Notes: generated by a model not told the origin, from the sequence alone. Positions 1 to 9,959 are shown, numbered from the stretch's first letter. The stretch: DNA of 33,599 bases from Planococcus donghaensis MPA1U2 (GCF_000189395.1 NZ_AEPB01000020.1:1-33599); one strand, 5' to 3'. Program-made: numbers and translations.

Positions 1-17
1 TCTGTTTTATTTTTTTT

Positions 18-90
18 GGTCCCGTGGTGTAGCGGTTAACATGCCTGCCTGTCACGCAGGAGATCGCCGGTTCGATCCCGGTCGGGACCG
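18..90 (+). tRNA. tRNA-Asp (anticodon GTC)
   Basis: A complete cloverleaf can be read. The acceptor stem GGTCCCG pairs with CGGGACC, with discriminator G at 90. The anticodon stem-loop is CCTGC-ctGTCac-GCAGG, and the T arm contains GGTTCGATCC. Anticodon GTC decodes Asp codons. The 3' CCA is not encoded. A T-rich run comes just before it, and it may be the last gene of a tRNA or rRNA cluster lying to the left of the window. Confidence 0.97.
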
Positions 91-101
91 TAATTTTGAT
101 G

Positions 102-136
102 ATGAACACAGCGATCATGCTGTGTTCATTTTTTTT
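102..136 (+). terminator. Intrinsic terminator after tRNA-Asp
   Basis: A perfect 10-bp stem, ATGAACACAG with CTGTGTTCAT, encloses an 8-nt loop and is followed directly by seven T residues. It ends the tRNA transcript and insulates the tsa operon. Confidence 0.93.
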
Positions 137-234
137 GGTTAAAAGACAATAACTCTTATGGAAAACAATATATTTTGATTTACGCTAGCTATTTCGCTAA
201 ACTATGTAAAGAATCAATAGAGGTGACATGATCA

Positions 235-687
235 ATGACATATACAAAAAAGCTGAATTCGCCAGAAGAAACCGAGAGTTTTGCAATTGACCTTGCAGAA
301 CGACTAGAACCCGGAGATTTGCTAACACTTGAAGGAGATTTGGGTGCTGGCAAAACAACCTTCACGAAAGGTCTTGCGAAAGGTCTTGGAATAAAACGTA
401 TGGTAAACAGCCCAACTTTTACAATTTTAAAACAATACTCAGGTCGTTTAGACTTAAACCATTTCGATGTTTATCGTCTTGAGAACAGCGACGAAGATAT
501 CGGTTTTGAGGAATTTTTCAATAGCGAAGCGGTGTCAGTTGTGGAATGGGCAAGGTTCATTGAAGAATATTTGCCAACAGAACGCTTAGAAATCACCATC
601 AACCGACAATCTGAACAAGAGCGAAAAATGACCTTGAATCCGATTGGCAGACGGTATGAAAATCTTTGCAGGGAGCTAAACTTATGA
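235..687 (+). CDS. tsaE: tRNA N6-threonylcarbamoyladenosine biosynthesis ATPase TsaE
   Basis: TsaE is the P-loop ATPase that works with TsaB and TsaD to transfer the threonylcarbamoyl group to A37 of ANN-decoding tRNAs (t6A); it acts in the cytoplasm. At 150 aa it has family length. The Walker A motif GDLGAGKT is at residues 34-41, the SPTFT motif follows near 60, and the DVYRL motif near 78, all typical of the YdiB/TsaE family. The start ATG is preceded by an AGAGGTGACATG ribosome site. It is the first gene of a four-gene overlapping operon, and its TGA stop (685-687) shares bases with the tsaB ATG at 684, which implies translational coupling. In B. subtilis thiL lies upstream; here a tRNA gene and terminator do. 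Confidence 0.96.
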   Translation: MTYTKKLNSPEETESFAIDLAERLEPGDLLTLEGDLGAGKTTFTKGLAKGLGIKRMVNSPTFTILKQYSGRLDLNHFDVYRLENSDEDIGFEEFFNSEAVSVVEWARFIEEYLPTERLEITINRQSEQERKMTLNPIGRRYENLCRELNL

Positions 688-1379
688 TCTATCTTGGAAT
701 TGATACCTCAAATTCTCCTTTGTCTATCGCGTTAATCGAAGACGAAAGAGTTTTAATAGAAGAAACATCAAATTTAAAAATCAACCACTCGTTAACAGCT
801 ATGCCAGCAATTGAAGAAATGATGAAAAAAGCAAAAATCACACCTGCTGAATTGACGCATATTGCAGTAGCTGAAGGACCGGGTTCTTATACAGGTGTGC
901 GTATTGGTTTAACCATTGCAAAAACATTAGCATGGTCATTAAAAATTCCACTCCACCTTGTTTCTAGTTTAAAGGTACTTGCAGCAAATGGGCAGGGGTT
1001 TGAAGGACTAGTTTGTCCTATAATGGATGCTCGCCGTGGAACAGCTTTTATTGGCTTGTATGAAGGTGTGGGATTAATCCCTGTTTTTGCTGATCAGCAT
1101 AGCGATGTAAGAGAATTCTTGCTCAAAATTAAAGAGCTCAATCAACCGGTGCTGTTTACCGGAGTAGATGCTAAATTCCACGAAGCACTTATTACAGAAG
1201 TGCTTGGAGAACAGGCTCGGTGGAGTGAAGTTTCAAACCGATTGCCACGTGCATCAAACCTGATTATGTTGGCTCGAAAATCTGAGGAAAGCGTAGTTCA
1301 TCACGCGGTTCCTGAGTACCGCCGCATCACAGAAGCAGAAGCAAACTACAATAAAGCACAAGAAGGCAAAAGTGTATGA
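684..1379 (+). CDS. tsaB: tRNA t6A biosynthesis protein TsaB
   Basis: TsaB is a catalytically inactive paralogue of TsaD that serves as its scaffold in the t6A-forming complex. It is 231 aa, with the ASKHA-fold opening MIYLGIDTS and the diagnostic EGPGSYTGVRIG segment at about residues 64-75. An upstream in-frame TTG at 666 would add six residues. The ATG at 684 is chosen because AGGGAG lies at the correct distance and because it forms a 4-bp ATGA overlap with the tsaE stop. Its own stop overlaps the rimI ATG in the same way at 1376-1379. Confidence 0.95.
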   Translation: MIYLGIDTSNSPLSIALIEDERVLIEETSNLKINHSLTAMPAIEEMMKKAKITPAELTHIAVAEGPGSYTGVRIGLTIAKTLAWSLKIPLHLVSSLKVLAANGQGFEGLVCPIMDARRGTAFIGLYEGVGLIPVFADQHSDVREFLLKIKELNQPVLFTGVDAKFHEALITEVLGEQARWSEVSNRLPRASNLIMLARKSEESVVHHAVPEYRRITEAEANYNKAQEGKSV

Positions 1380-1831
1380 ACGAAGCCGTAAACTTTAGAA
1401 AAATGACAACAGAAGATGTTGATGCTGTTTATGAAATCGAAAAATTGTCTTTTACGCTGCCTTGGACCAAAGAAGCGTTCTATAATGAAATGAATATTAA
1501 TGAGCATGCATATTATGTGATTGCTGAAACTGAGGAAGGTATTGTGGGGTATTGTGGAATGTGGCTTGTAATGGATGAAGCGCATGTTACCAATATTGCT
1601 ATTCACCCAGACCACCGGGGTAAAAAGTTAGGTGGCAGTTTGATGGAGGCAGCCATTAAGACAGCGAAAGCACAAGGTGCTGTGTTAATGACATTAGAAG
1701 CGCGAGTCAGCAATACAGTAGCTCAAAATCTTTACCGAAAATTAGGATTTAAAAATGGTGGCATTCGTAAACGGTATTATACGGATAATTACGAAGATGC
1801 TATAGTTATGTGGGTGAAATTCGATGAATAA
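1376..1831 (+). CDS. rimI: Ribosomal protein S18-alanine N-acetyltransferase RimI
   Basis: This is a GNAT-fold enzyme that acetylates the N-terminal alanine of ribosomal protein S18 using acetyl-CoA. It is 151 aa. The acetyl-CoA loop RGKKLG is at residues 81-86. The catalytic-type Glu (LEAR, about 108) and Tyr (about 120, NLYRKLGF) are present. The ending GIRKRYY is typical of RimI. It overlaps tsaB by 4 bp and tsaD by 8 bp, the arrangement seen in many Firmicutes where rimI sits inside the tsa operon. An unusual substrate cannot be excluded from sequence alone. Confidence 0.94.
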   Translation: MNEAVNFRKMTTEDVDAVYEIEKLSFTLPWTKEAFYNEMNINEHAYYVIAETEEGIVGYCGMWLVMDEAHVTNIAIHPDHRGKKLGGSLMEAAIKTAKAQGAVLMTLEARVSNTVAQNLYRKLGFKNGGIRKRYYTDNYEDAIVMWVKFDE

Positions 1832-2843
1832 AGACATTTATATATTGGGAATTGAAACAAGTTGTGATGAAACAGCCGCTTCTGTTGTTAAAAATGGAAC
1901 AGAAATCATTTCAAATGTGGTAGCGTCTCAAATTGAGAGCCACAAACGTTTTGGTGGTGTCGTGCCAGAAATCGCTTCAAGACATCACGTGGAACAAATC
2001 ACATTAGTTATTGAAGAAGCTTTACAGTTGGCAGGACTAGAACCGCATCAACTGGATGCAGTTGCAGTAACAGAAGGACCTGGATTAGTTGGGGCTTTAT
2101 TGATTGGTGTCAATGCAGCAAAAGCTTTTGCTTTTGCTCATCAATTGCCTTTAGTAGGAGTTCACCATATTGCAGGTCACATCTATGCCAACCGGTTAGA
2201 ACAAGAAATGGAGTTTCCACTTCTTGCTTTAGTTATTTCAGGTGGGCATACAGAGCTCATTTATATGAAAGAACATGGCGATTTCACAGTTATTGGAGAA
2301 ACGCGTGATGATGCGGCAGGGGAAGCTTATGATAAAGTGGCGCGAACATTAGATTTGCCTTATCCAGGTGGTCCTCATATTGACCGTTTGGCGCATGCAG
2401 GGGAAGAAGCGATTACGTTCCCTCGGATCTGGCTTGAAGAAGGGTCTTATGATTTTAGTTTTAGTGGATTAAAATCGTCCGTTTTAAATTATATGCACAA
2501 TGCCGCACAGCGTGGAGAAAAAGTAGTGCCAGAGCAAGTAGCAGCTGGTTTCCAAAACAGTGTTGTAGAAGTAGTAACAGGTAAAACCGTTCGGGCAGCT
2601 AAAGAATACAAAGTTCGTCAAGTCATTGCCGCAGGTGGAGTTGCAGCGAACAAAGGATTGAGAAAATCATTGGAAACGGCATTCCAGGAACTCGAACTTC
2701 CTTTCTATATTCCGTCATTGCCGTTATGTACGGATAATGCAGCTATGATTGCTGCAGCAGGAACCGTTATGTATGAAAAAGGACTTTTTGGCACGATGGC
2801 GATGAATGGTCGACCAGGTATGCCATTAACCTCATGGATTTAA
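1824..2843 (+). CDS. tsaD: tRNA N6-adenosine threonylcarbamoyltransferase TsaD (Gcp)
   Basis: TsaD is the catalytic subunit of t6A synthesis, transferring threonylcarbamoyl from its AMP adduct to tRNA A37. It is 339 aa, normal for the family. It opens with [10 protein letters not shown]. The metal-binding HHIAGH motif has its two ligand histidines at 115 and 119. It also has [17 protein letters not shown] and the late CTDNAAMIA aspartate motif. As last gene of the operon it overlaps rimI by 8 bp and is followed 1 bp after its stop by a branched terminator. It was formerly annotated as glycoprotease Gcp. Confidence 0.97.
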   Translation: MNKDIYILGIETSCDETAASVVKNGTEIISNVVASQIESHKRFGGVVPEIASRHHVEQITLVIEEALQLAGLEPHQLDAVAVTEGPGLVGALLIGVNAAKAFAFAHQLPLVGVHHIAGHIYANRLEQEMEFPLLALVISGGHTELIYMKEHGDFTVIGETRDDAAGEAYDKVARTLDLPYPGGPHIDRLAHAGEEAITFPRIWLEEGSYDFSFSGLKSSVLNYMHNAAQRGEKVVPEQVAAGFQNSVVEVVTGKTVRAAKEYKVRQVIAAGGVAANKGLRKSLETAFQELELPFYIPSLPLCTDNAAMIAAAGTVMYEKGLFGTMAMNGRPGMPLTSWI

Positions 2844-2844
2844 T

Positions 2845-2906
2845 AAAACAAGTAATTTCGTCATTTCAGTAGACCTGAAATGTGTGAAGTTACTTGTTTT
2901 TATTTA
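2845..2906 (+). terminator. Terminator of the tsa operon
   Basis: An outer stem, AAAACAAGTAA with TTACTTGTTTT (2845-2855 and 2890-2900), encloses a second hairpin CATTTCAG-tagac-CTGAAATG. The U-rich tail is TTTTTATTT. It lies immediately after the tsaD stop. Confidence 0.85.
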
Positions 2907-2969
2907 CCATAAAATTCAGACTTCTGTACGTATGATGATAATTAGTCTGTCAATAGAGAACATTTGTAC

Positions 2970-3162
2970 TTATGCACAATTTGTGAATAAACTGTTTATA
3001 ACTAGAGGATAAAGAGTGAGTATTCTACATATTGTGTACCTCTAAGTGGAAAACTATGTGGATAACATTTAGTTATCTTGTGGGTAATGTGTAAAAGTCT
3101 GTTGACAGTTGATAAGACAATGTTGAGAATGTGGAGAAATCTGTGGAAATAAATATTTCACA
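2970..3162. other. Dense DnaA-box cluster between tsaD and ydiF
   Basis: Four exact matches to the DnaA box TTWTNCACA were counted by eye: 2970-2978 (+, TTATGCACA), 2982-2990 (-, TTATTCACA), 3057-3065 (-, TTATCCACA, the strongest known box) and 3088-3096 (-, TTTTACACA). Five more 9-mers differ at one position: 3045-3053, 3079-3087, 3130-3138 and 3142-3150 on the minus strand, and 3154-3162 on the plus strand. That makes nine sites in 193 bp. No reading frame crosses the segment. From memory, the equivalent gcp-ydiF interval of B. subtilis is one of its non-oriC DnaA-box clusters, so a conserved DnaA-titrating or regulatory site is likely. Confidence 0.82.
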
Positions 3163-3190
3163 AATAGCTATTGACCTATATATAGTAATG

Positions 3191-3218
3191 AAAAAACCGG
3201 CTATCCCATAGCCGGTTT
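3191..3218 (-). terminator. Terminator of ydiF
   Basis: A perfect 11-bp stem (AAACCGGCTAT at 3194-3204 with ATAGCCGGTTT at 3208-3218) has a 3-nt loop. On the minus strand a T run follows it. It begins four bases beyond the ydiF stop codon. Confidence 0.92.
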
Positions 3219-3221
3219 AAA

Positions 3222-5156
3222 TTAAATATTTTCAATTTTTTCCTGAATTTCAAGCCATTGCGTCATAACTTCTTCATGAGTTGACTTCAACTCTTCTAAC
3301 TCATTTTGAAGTGGCAACACACGTTCATGATCTTGGAAGATTTCAGGTTTGCACAGTTGTTCTTCAATCTCGGTAATTTGTAAATCTAGTTTTTCCATCG
3401 TTTGCTCAATTTCTTCTGATTGTCGAACCAATTGACGTTCGAGCTTTTTCGCTTCTTTATCAATTTGCGAAGTAGAGGCAGCAACGGGAGCTTTGACTTC
3501 AGTGACTGAACCAGCTTCATCAAGTGCTTTTAGTTCAGCAATCTCAAGTTTTTTCTCAACGTAATAATCATAATCACCCAAGTATTCGGTCGTACCATCT
3601 TGCGTAAGTTCGCTAACTTTTGTGGCGATGCGGTTCATAAAGTAACGGTCATGCGATACGAAAAGCAATGTGCCTGGGTAATCGAGTAACGCATTTTCCA
3701 ATACTTCTTTACTGTCGAGGTCCAAGTGGTTGGTTGGCTCATCGAGTAACAGCACATTGGCTTTTTGCATCATTAACTTCGCCAGTGCCACACGTGCTTT
3801 TTCGCCACCCGATAAAGTAGAGACAGGTTTTAGCACGTCGTCACCGGTAAACAAGAAGCGTCCTAATATGCCGCGTATATCTTTTTCATTGATTAATGGG
3901 TAATCGTCCCATAGTTCGTTTAAAACAAGTTTGTTGCCTTTTAAGTTAGCTTGTTCTTGATCGTAATAGCCAAATTGAATACCCGTACCATAATGAATAT
4001 TGCCTTCAAGAGGTTTTAGCTCTTTCATAATGGTTTTTAGCAAAGTGGATTTTCCGACACCGTTCGGTCCTACGAGCGCTAAGCTTTCTTGGCGATATAG
4101 TTTTAATGAAATGTCTTTTGATACAGGTTCGGTGCCATATCCAATAGCTAACGATTGAACATTTAACACATCATTGCCGCTCTGTTTGCCAATTGTGAAA
4201 CCAAAACTCGCTGACTTTTCATTGCCATCGGGGGCTTCCATCCAATCGGTTTTTTGCAGAACTCTCCGTCGGCTTTGCGCCATTTTTGTTGTGGAAGCTC
4301 GTGCTAAGTTTCGCTGGACGTAATCTTCAAGCTTGGCTTTTTCTCCTTGTTGCTTCTCAAACTGCTTTTGGTCAAGCTCGTATTGCTTCGCTTTTTCGTC
4401 TAAGTATCGACTGTAGTTACCGGTATACTTTTTAACTCGGTGACGAGACACTTCATAGACAAGCGTCACCACTTGGTCGAGGAAATAACGGTCATGGGAA
4501 ACAATAAGCAAAGCACCCGGGTAATTTTTCAAGTAGTTTTCCAACCAGCTGAGTGTTTCAATGTCCAAGTGGTTGGTCGGCTCATCGAGAATTAATAGCT
4601 CGGGTTTGCTCAGTAAATGCTTAGCTAACATAAGCCGTGTTTTTTGGCCGCCCGATAAAGATGTTACTTTTTTATCGTAATCATGGGGATAAAATTTCAT
4701 GCCGTGAAGAATGGCGCGTGTATCCGATTCGTATTGATACCCGCCTGCATCTTTAAAGTCATGTTGCAACAAGTCGTATTCTTTCATTACTTTGTTGTTT
4801 TCTTCGGGATTGTTATAGACATCGGGATTCGCCATTTGTGCTTCTAAGTGGCGAAGTTTCGCTTCTTGTTCACGGAAATGATGAAAAATTGTCATCATTT
4901 CATCCCACACAGTGGCGTCTGATTCTAAATTGGTTTGCTGTTCTAAATAGCCGATCGTCAAATCTTTCGGCATACTAATGTCGCCGCTGTCGTAAGACAT
5001 TTCTCCAGCTATGATTTTCAATAAAGTCGATTTTCCTGCGCCGTTGCGGCCTACTAATGCCACACGATCGCGGTGTTGTACTTCTAATTTAACGCCTGAG
5101 AGAATCTCTTCTGCACCAAATGATTTATGGACTTGGTTTACTTGTAAAACAATCAT
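3222..5156 (-). CDS. ydiF: ABC-F family ATP-binding protein YdiF
   Basis: This is a soluble ABC-F ATPase with two nucleotide-binding domains and no membrane segment; the family acts on ribosomes (translation factors or antibiotic protection). It is 644 aa. The first Walker A, GRNGAGKS, is at residues 36-43 with signature LSGGQKTR and LDEPTNHLD. The second is GPNGVGKS with LSGGEKAR and LDEPTNHLD. A charged inter-domain linker and a C-terminal coiled coil (about 560-644) are present. The ATG at 5156 is preferred over an upstream in-frame ATG that would add 37 unrelated residues, because AGAGGTGA sits just before it. It is divergent from rex and convergent with tsaD. The exact ribosomal role of this subgroup is not settled. 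Confidence 0.93.
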   Translation of the reverse strand: MIVLQVNQVHKSFGAEEILSGVKLEVQHRDRVALVGRNGAGKSTLLKIIAGEMSYDSGDISMPKDLTIGYLEQQTNLESDATVWDEMMTIFHHFREQEAKLRHLEAQMANPDVYNNPEENNKVMKEYDLLQHDFKDAGGYQYESDTRAILHGMKFYPHDYDKKVTSLSGGQKTRLMLAKHLLSKPELLILDEPTNHLDIETLSWLENYLKNYPGALLIVSHDRYFLDQVVTLVYEVSRHRVKKYTGNYSRYLDEKAKQYELDQKQFEKQQGEKAKLEDYVQRNLARASTTKMAQSRRRVLQKTDWMEAPDGNEKSASFGFTIGKQSGNDVLNVQSLAIGYGTEPVSKDISLKLYRQESLALVGPNGVGKSTLLKTIMKELKPLEGNIHYGTGIQFGYYDQEQANLKGNKLVLNELWDDYPLINEKDIRGILGRFLFTGDDVLKPVSTLSGGEKARVALAKLMMQKANVLLLDEPTNHLDLDSKEVLENALLDYPGTLLFVSHDRYFMNRIATKVSELTQDGTTEYLGDYDYYVEKKLEIAELKALDEAGSVTEVKAPVAASTSQIDKEAKKLERQLVRQSEEIEQTMEKLDLQITEIEEQLCKPEIFQDHERVLPLQNELEELKSTHEEVMTQWLEIQEKIENI

Positions 5157-5179
5157 GTAGGTCACCTCTATTCTCTTTA

Positions 5180-5208
5180 AGTGTAGCTGATAGGGCGGTT
5201 GTTCGCAA
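5180..5208 (-). promoter_or_regulatory. Candidate sigma-A promoter of ydiF
   Basis: On the minus strand, TTGCGA (5203-5208) and TACACT (5180-5185) are separated by 17 bp. This places the start about 20 bp upstream of the ribosome site of the 644-aa reading frame and supports that shorter start. Confidence 0.5.
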
Positions 5209-5219
5209 TTGCACAAGTC

Positions 5220-5248
5220 TTTACATATCAAGGCTCCTACTGTAAGAT
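5220..5248 (+). promoter_or_regulatory. Candidate sigma-A promoter of rex-tatAC
   Basis: TTTACA (5220-5225), a 17-bp spacer and TAAGAT (5243-5248) fit a sigma-A promoter. A cre-like sequence, TGAAAGCGATTTGA (5248-5261, one departure from the CcpA consensus), overlaps the expected start site; this is suggestive only. Confidence 0.5.
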
Positions 5249-5288
5249 GAAAGCGATTTGACAACACCTCAGGAGGATGCGAAAGCGT

Positions 5289-5921
5289 ATGTTACACGAG
5301 ACATCTAAAATTCCGCAAGCCACAACAAAAAGGCTGCCGTTATATTATCGTTTTCTTCAAAATTTCGCGAACGCCGGACAAAAACGGATTTCCTCGCAAG
5401 AATTAAGTGAAGCAATGAAAATTGACTCTGCCACAATTCGCCGTGATTTTTCCCATCTAGGCGCACTCGGCAAAAAAGGGTATGGCTACGACGTTCAAGA
5501 ATTACTGCTATTTTTCCGCAAAACACTAGACCAAGATGAAGCGACAAATGTCGCATTGATTGGTGTTGGTGGGCTAGGCAGTGCATTCTTAAAGTATAAT
5601 TTTCACCGCAACCACAATACAAAAATCATTGTGGCATTTGATTCGAACAGTCCGCTTGAAGGCGAGAAGATCAGCGAAATTGATACGTACCATCCCGATA
5701 TGATTGAGGAAAAAATTAAAGAATATGGTGTGGAGCTAGTTATTTTAACGGTCCCTTCCCGGTCAGCTCAAGAAGTGACAGATCGCTTAGCGAAAACCGA
5801 TATTAAAGGAATCTTGAATTTCACCCCGGTTCGAATTTCGGTGCCTGATCATATTCGCGTTCAAACCATCGATTTGTCGGTAGAACTGCAAACATTGATC
5901 TACCAAATCAAGCAACACTGA
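5289..5921 (+). CDS. rex: Redox-sensing transcriptional repressor Rex
   Basis: Rex is a dimeric repressor that senses the NADH/NAD+ ratio and controls fermentation and respiration genes. It is 210 aa. A winged-helix DNA-binding domain spans about 8-80, with [15 protein letters not shown] and the [13 protein letters not shown] recognition helix. A Rossmann NAD(H) domain follows with GVGGLG at 92-97. Two starts are possible. The ATG at 5277 directly abuts the AGGAGG site (no spacing), so the ATG at 5289 is chosen even though its 12-nt spacing is somewhat long. It is divergent from ydiF and followed by tatA, as in B. subtilis (ydiH). No TTGTGAA-N4-TTCACAA operator is visible at its own promoter. 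Confidence 0.94.
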   Translation: MLHETSKIPQATTKRLPLYYRFLQNFANAGQKRISSQELSEAMKIDSATIRRDFSHLGALGKKGYGYDVQELLLFFRKTLDQDEATNVALIGVGGLGSAFLKYNFHRNHNTKIIVAFDSNSPLEGEKISEIDTYHPDMIEEKIKEYGVELVILTVPSRSAQEVTDRLAKTDIKGILNFTPVRISVPDHIRVQTIDLSVELQTLIYQIKQH

Positions 5922-6011
5922 CTTAAAACCTTCACATTTCAACAGCCTTTCGAAATAGCCAAACCCGCTCGAATGATGTAAAATAGAGCCATAATACAGG
6001 AGGTGCAACGT

Positions 6012-6188
6012 ATGCCAGGTCCAATGAGTATCATTATTATCGGTGTTGTAGCTTTACTTGTTTTCGGTCCGAAAAAATTACCGGAACTTGGAAAAGCATT
6101 TGGTTCGTCTTTGCGTGAGTTTAAGAACGCTACAAAAGGACTTGTAGACGATGACGATGACAAAGTAGATTTGAAAAAGAAAGACTAG
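6012..6188 (+). CDS. tatA: Twin-arginine translocase subunit TatA
   Basis: TatA forms the protein-conducting part of the Tat system, which exports folded proteins with RR signal peptides. It is 58 aa: a short periplasm-side start, one membrane helix (about 5-18), the FGPKKLPELG hinge, an amphipathic helix (about 22-42) and an acidic/basic tail with five consecutive Asp. The ATG at 6012 follows AGGAGGTG; a GTG nine bases upstream falls inside that ribosome site. It is paired with tatC 30 bp downstream. No tatB is present, as expected for the minimal Gram-positive TatA-TatC type (TatAy/TatCy position in B. subtilis). Confidence 0.94.
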   Translation: MPGPMSIIIIGVVALLVFGPKKLPELGKAFGSSLREFKNATKGLVDDDDDKVDLKKKD

Positions 6189-6218
6189 CAAAAGGAAATA
6201 CGATAGGATGTTTGTCTA

Positions 6219-6989
6219 ATGCCAGAAAATGAGATGACATTAATTGAACATATAGGAGAACTCCGAAAACGGCTGACCATCTTAGTCGTTTTCTTTGTAT
6301 TAGCGATTATTGTGAGCTTTTTCCTCGCACAGCCGCTAATTCAGTATTTGCAGTATACCGAAGAAGCAAAAAATCTGACTTTGAATGCGTTCAAAATTAC
6401 GGATCCATTAAAGATTTTTATGCAAGTAACCATGATTTTAGCGTTAATTATTACGTCGCCATTAATCATGTACCAATTTTGGGCGTTTATTAGTCCGGGA
6501 CTTCTTGATAAAGAACGGAGAGCGACACTCAGTTACATTCCGTTTTCTGTCCTATTGTTTTTAGGTGGGATTGCTTTCGCCTATTTAATCTTGTTCCCAT
6601 ACGTCATCGGATTTATGCTGAATATTTCCGATAACATGAACATACAAGAAACCATTGGCATTAACGAGTATTTTCAATTCTTGTTCCAAATTACGTTACC
6701 GTTCGGTGTAATTTTCCAGCTGCCGGTATTGATGTTGTTTTTAACAAGACTTGGCATTATTACGCCAATGTTGATGACGAAATATCGTAAGTTTGCGTAT
6801 CTTGGATTGGTGATCATTGCGGCGTTTATTACACCGCCTGACATTGTTTCACATATGATTGTCACGTTACCGCTTATTATTTTGTATGAATTTAGTGTCG
6901 TAATTGCTAAAATTGGTTATCGTAAATTCTTGAAAGCCGAGCAGCAACAAGCGATTGAAGAACAACAAGAAAGCCTTCCACCGAATTGA
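6219..6989 (+). CDS. tatC: Sec-independent protein translocase TatC
   Basis: TatC is the multi-span receptor that binds twin-arginine signal peptides. It is 256 aa. The N-terminus has the family motif IEHIGELRKRL, where the Glu/Arg-rich cytoplasmic face contacts the RR motif. Six hydrophobic segments follow, with the conserved FxSPGL region near 88 and ITPPD near 205. The ribosome site TAGGATG lies about 8 bp upstream. It forms one unit with tatA. Its stop codon lies in the loop of the downstream terminator. No Tat substrate gene lies in the window. Confidence 0.95.
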   Translation: MPENEMTLIEHIGELRKRLTILVVFFVLAIIVSFFLAQPLIQYLQYTEEAKNLTLNAFKITDPLKIFMQVTMILALIITSPLIMYQFWAFISPGLLDKERRATLSYIPFSVLLFLGGIAFAYLILFPYVIGFMLNISDNMNIQETIGINEYFQFLFQITLPFGVIFQLPVLMLFLTRLGIITPMLMTKYRKFAYLGLVIIAAFITPPDIVSHMIVTLPLIILYEFSVVIAKIGYRKFLKAEQQQAIEEQQESLPPN

Positions 6990-7006
6990 TCGGGGAAGGC
7001 TTTTAT
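6970..7006 (+). terminator. Terminator of rex-tatA-tatC
   Basis: AAAGCCTTCC (6970-6979) pairs with GGAAGGCTTT (6994-7003), and an inner CCGA/TCGG stem extends it. The T-rich tail is on the plus strand. It overlaps the end of tatC and almost touches the end of the convergent protease gene. Confidence 0.88.
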
Positions 7007-7776
7007 TATTGCAGATTTTCAAGTTGTTTTTGAAATTCCATGATTTTGTCCATATTCAGTTGAATGACCATAACGTAACTGTTCAACAAAATATGAGCGA
7101 TGATCGGTGTGACGATGCTTTTTGTTTTCTGGTATAAAAACGCTAAAATCAATCCTGTCGTGAAATACAGCAACAGGTGTGTAAAGTCGAAATGGATCAA
7201 CGCGAACGTTAAAGCACTCACCGCAGTGGCGAAAAAGAAATTGGTCGTCTGATTTAATGAACCAAATAATACCCGGCGGAAAACGAGTTCTTCAAGAACT
7301 GGGCCAAACAAGACGATTGAAACAATCGCAAGCGGTACCACTTCAGCGATGCTCACTAAGGAAGCGGTGTTTTCAGAACCGGGTTCAATGCCGAGAAAAT
7401 TCATTTCGATTAAAGCAGCAATGGATTGACCGATGAGTAATAACAAGAAGCCAAGAAAGCCCCATACAATCGACATGAGCAGAGACGACTTTTTGCCTTT
7501 CCAAATATCGAAAAAGCGTTTATCTCGCGACACGATAATGAGCGTTAAGAGAAAGCCAATTCCCATGGTCAAAAAGATTAACCAGCCAGATGTTGCAATG
7601 CCAGCAGCTTGCCGGTCCATACCTTGGCCTTGGAAGTAACTCATGGTAGGGCTAATAAACAGGATCGGTGAAAGCTGTGCGGCGATAAAAATCAACAATA
7701 CATAAAGCGGTGTCTTTTTGCCCTTGGACTTTGGACGATACGTGCTTACTTTTTTTCGTTTTGGTTGATCGTTCAT
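7006..7776 (-). CDS. ydiL: CPBP-family intramembrane metalloprotease (YdiL-like)
   Basis: This is a CAAX-protease/bacteriocin-processing (Abi, CPBP) family membrane protein of 256 aa. It has about seven hydrophobic segments. All three active-site motifs are intact: EEXXXR (EELVFR, near 160), FXXXH (FALIHF, near 195) and HXXXN (HILLNS, near 230). A basic N-terminus (KRKK, KGKK) precedes the first helix. Its position between tatC and groESL matches B. subtilis ydiL. The physiological substrate is unknown. The ATG at 7776 has no visible ribosome site. A well-placed AAAGGA plus ATG lies upstream at 7819 in another frame, so either the start or an upstream frameshift is uncertain (see findings). 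Confidence 0.87.
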   Translation of the reverse strand: MNDQPKRKKVSTYRPKSKGKKTPLYVLLIFIAAQLSPILFISPTMSYFQGQGMDRQAAGIATSGWLIFLTMGIGFLLTLIIVSRDKRFFDIWKGKKSSLLMSIVWGFLGFLLLLIGQSIAALIEMNFLGIEPGSENTASLVSIAEVVPLAIVSIVLFGPVLEELVFRRVLFGSLNQTTNFFFATAVSALTFALIHFDFTHLLLYFTTGLILAFLYQKTKSIVTPIIAHILLNSYVMVIQLNMDKIMEFQKQLENLQ

Positions 7777-7819
7777 TTTTTAAAAAGTTGTCTATAAATT
7801 TTTTTTGTTTGTCGGGCAT
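7652..7819 (-). CDS. Possible upstream reading frame overlapping ydiL start (55 codons)
   Basis: An ATG at 7819 follows AAAGGA at good spacing. It opens a 55-codon frame beginning MPDKQKKFIDNFLKNE, which ends at TAG (7652-7654) inside the protease gene. Its first 15 or so residues are charged and plausible; the rest merely reads ydiL in another frame. It could be a leader peptide coupling translation into ydiL, the true N-terminus displaced by a one-base change in the TTTTTAAAAAA run, or chance. Confidence 0.3.
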   Translation of the reverse strand: MPDKQKKFIDNFLKNERSTKTKKSKHVSSKVQGQKDTALCIVDFYRRTAFTDPVY

Positions 7820-7908
7820 GATGTAATTCCTTTCACTTTTAAGCTCTCTCTTATTGTAGAGCTTTCAGAAGATAACCGCAAAGAAATCAAAATTATAATA
7901 GTTCCTAC

Positions 7909-7937
7909 TTGCAAAAGACTGAAGATTTTATTAAACT
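7909..7937 (+). promoter_or_regulatory. Candidate promoter of groESL
   Basis: TTGCAA (7909-7914), 17 bp, then TAAACT (7932-7937) is the best sigma-A-like pair just upstream of the CIRCE element. The -10 is weak (4 of 6), so the assignment relies mainly on position. Confidence 0.45.
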
Positions 7938-7947
7938 TGTTAATGGG

Positions 7948-7974
7948 TTAGCACTCAAAGGTTGAGAGTGCTAA
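7948..7974 (+). promoter_or_regulatory. CIRCE operator (HrcA binding site)
   Basis: A perfect TTAGCACTC - 9 nt - GAGTGCTAA inverted repeat, the canonical CIRCE element bound by the heat-shock repressor HrcA. It lies 38 bp before the groES start and would occupy the start of the transcript. Confidence 0.97.
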
Positions 7975-8011
7975 TCGAGAACATTTAGATAATTTGAGGA
8001 GGGTGTTTCAT

Positions 8012-9959
<1,948 letters not shown>

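Noticed and set aside
2907-3190. DnaA-box region as a replication origin
   Set aside because: No dnaA, dnaN or other origin genes lie nearby, and the boxes sit between tsaD and ydiF. A regulatory or titration cluster fits better than oriC.
5157-5288. Rex self-operator
   Set aside because: No TTGTGAA-N4-TTCACAA-like palindrome is present in the ydiF-rex gap.
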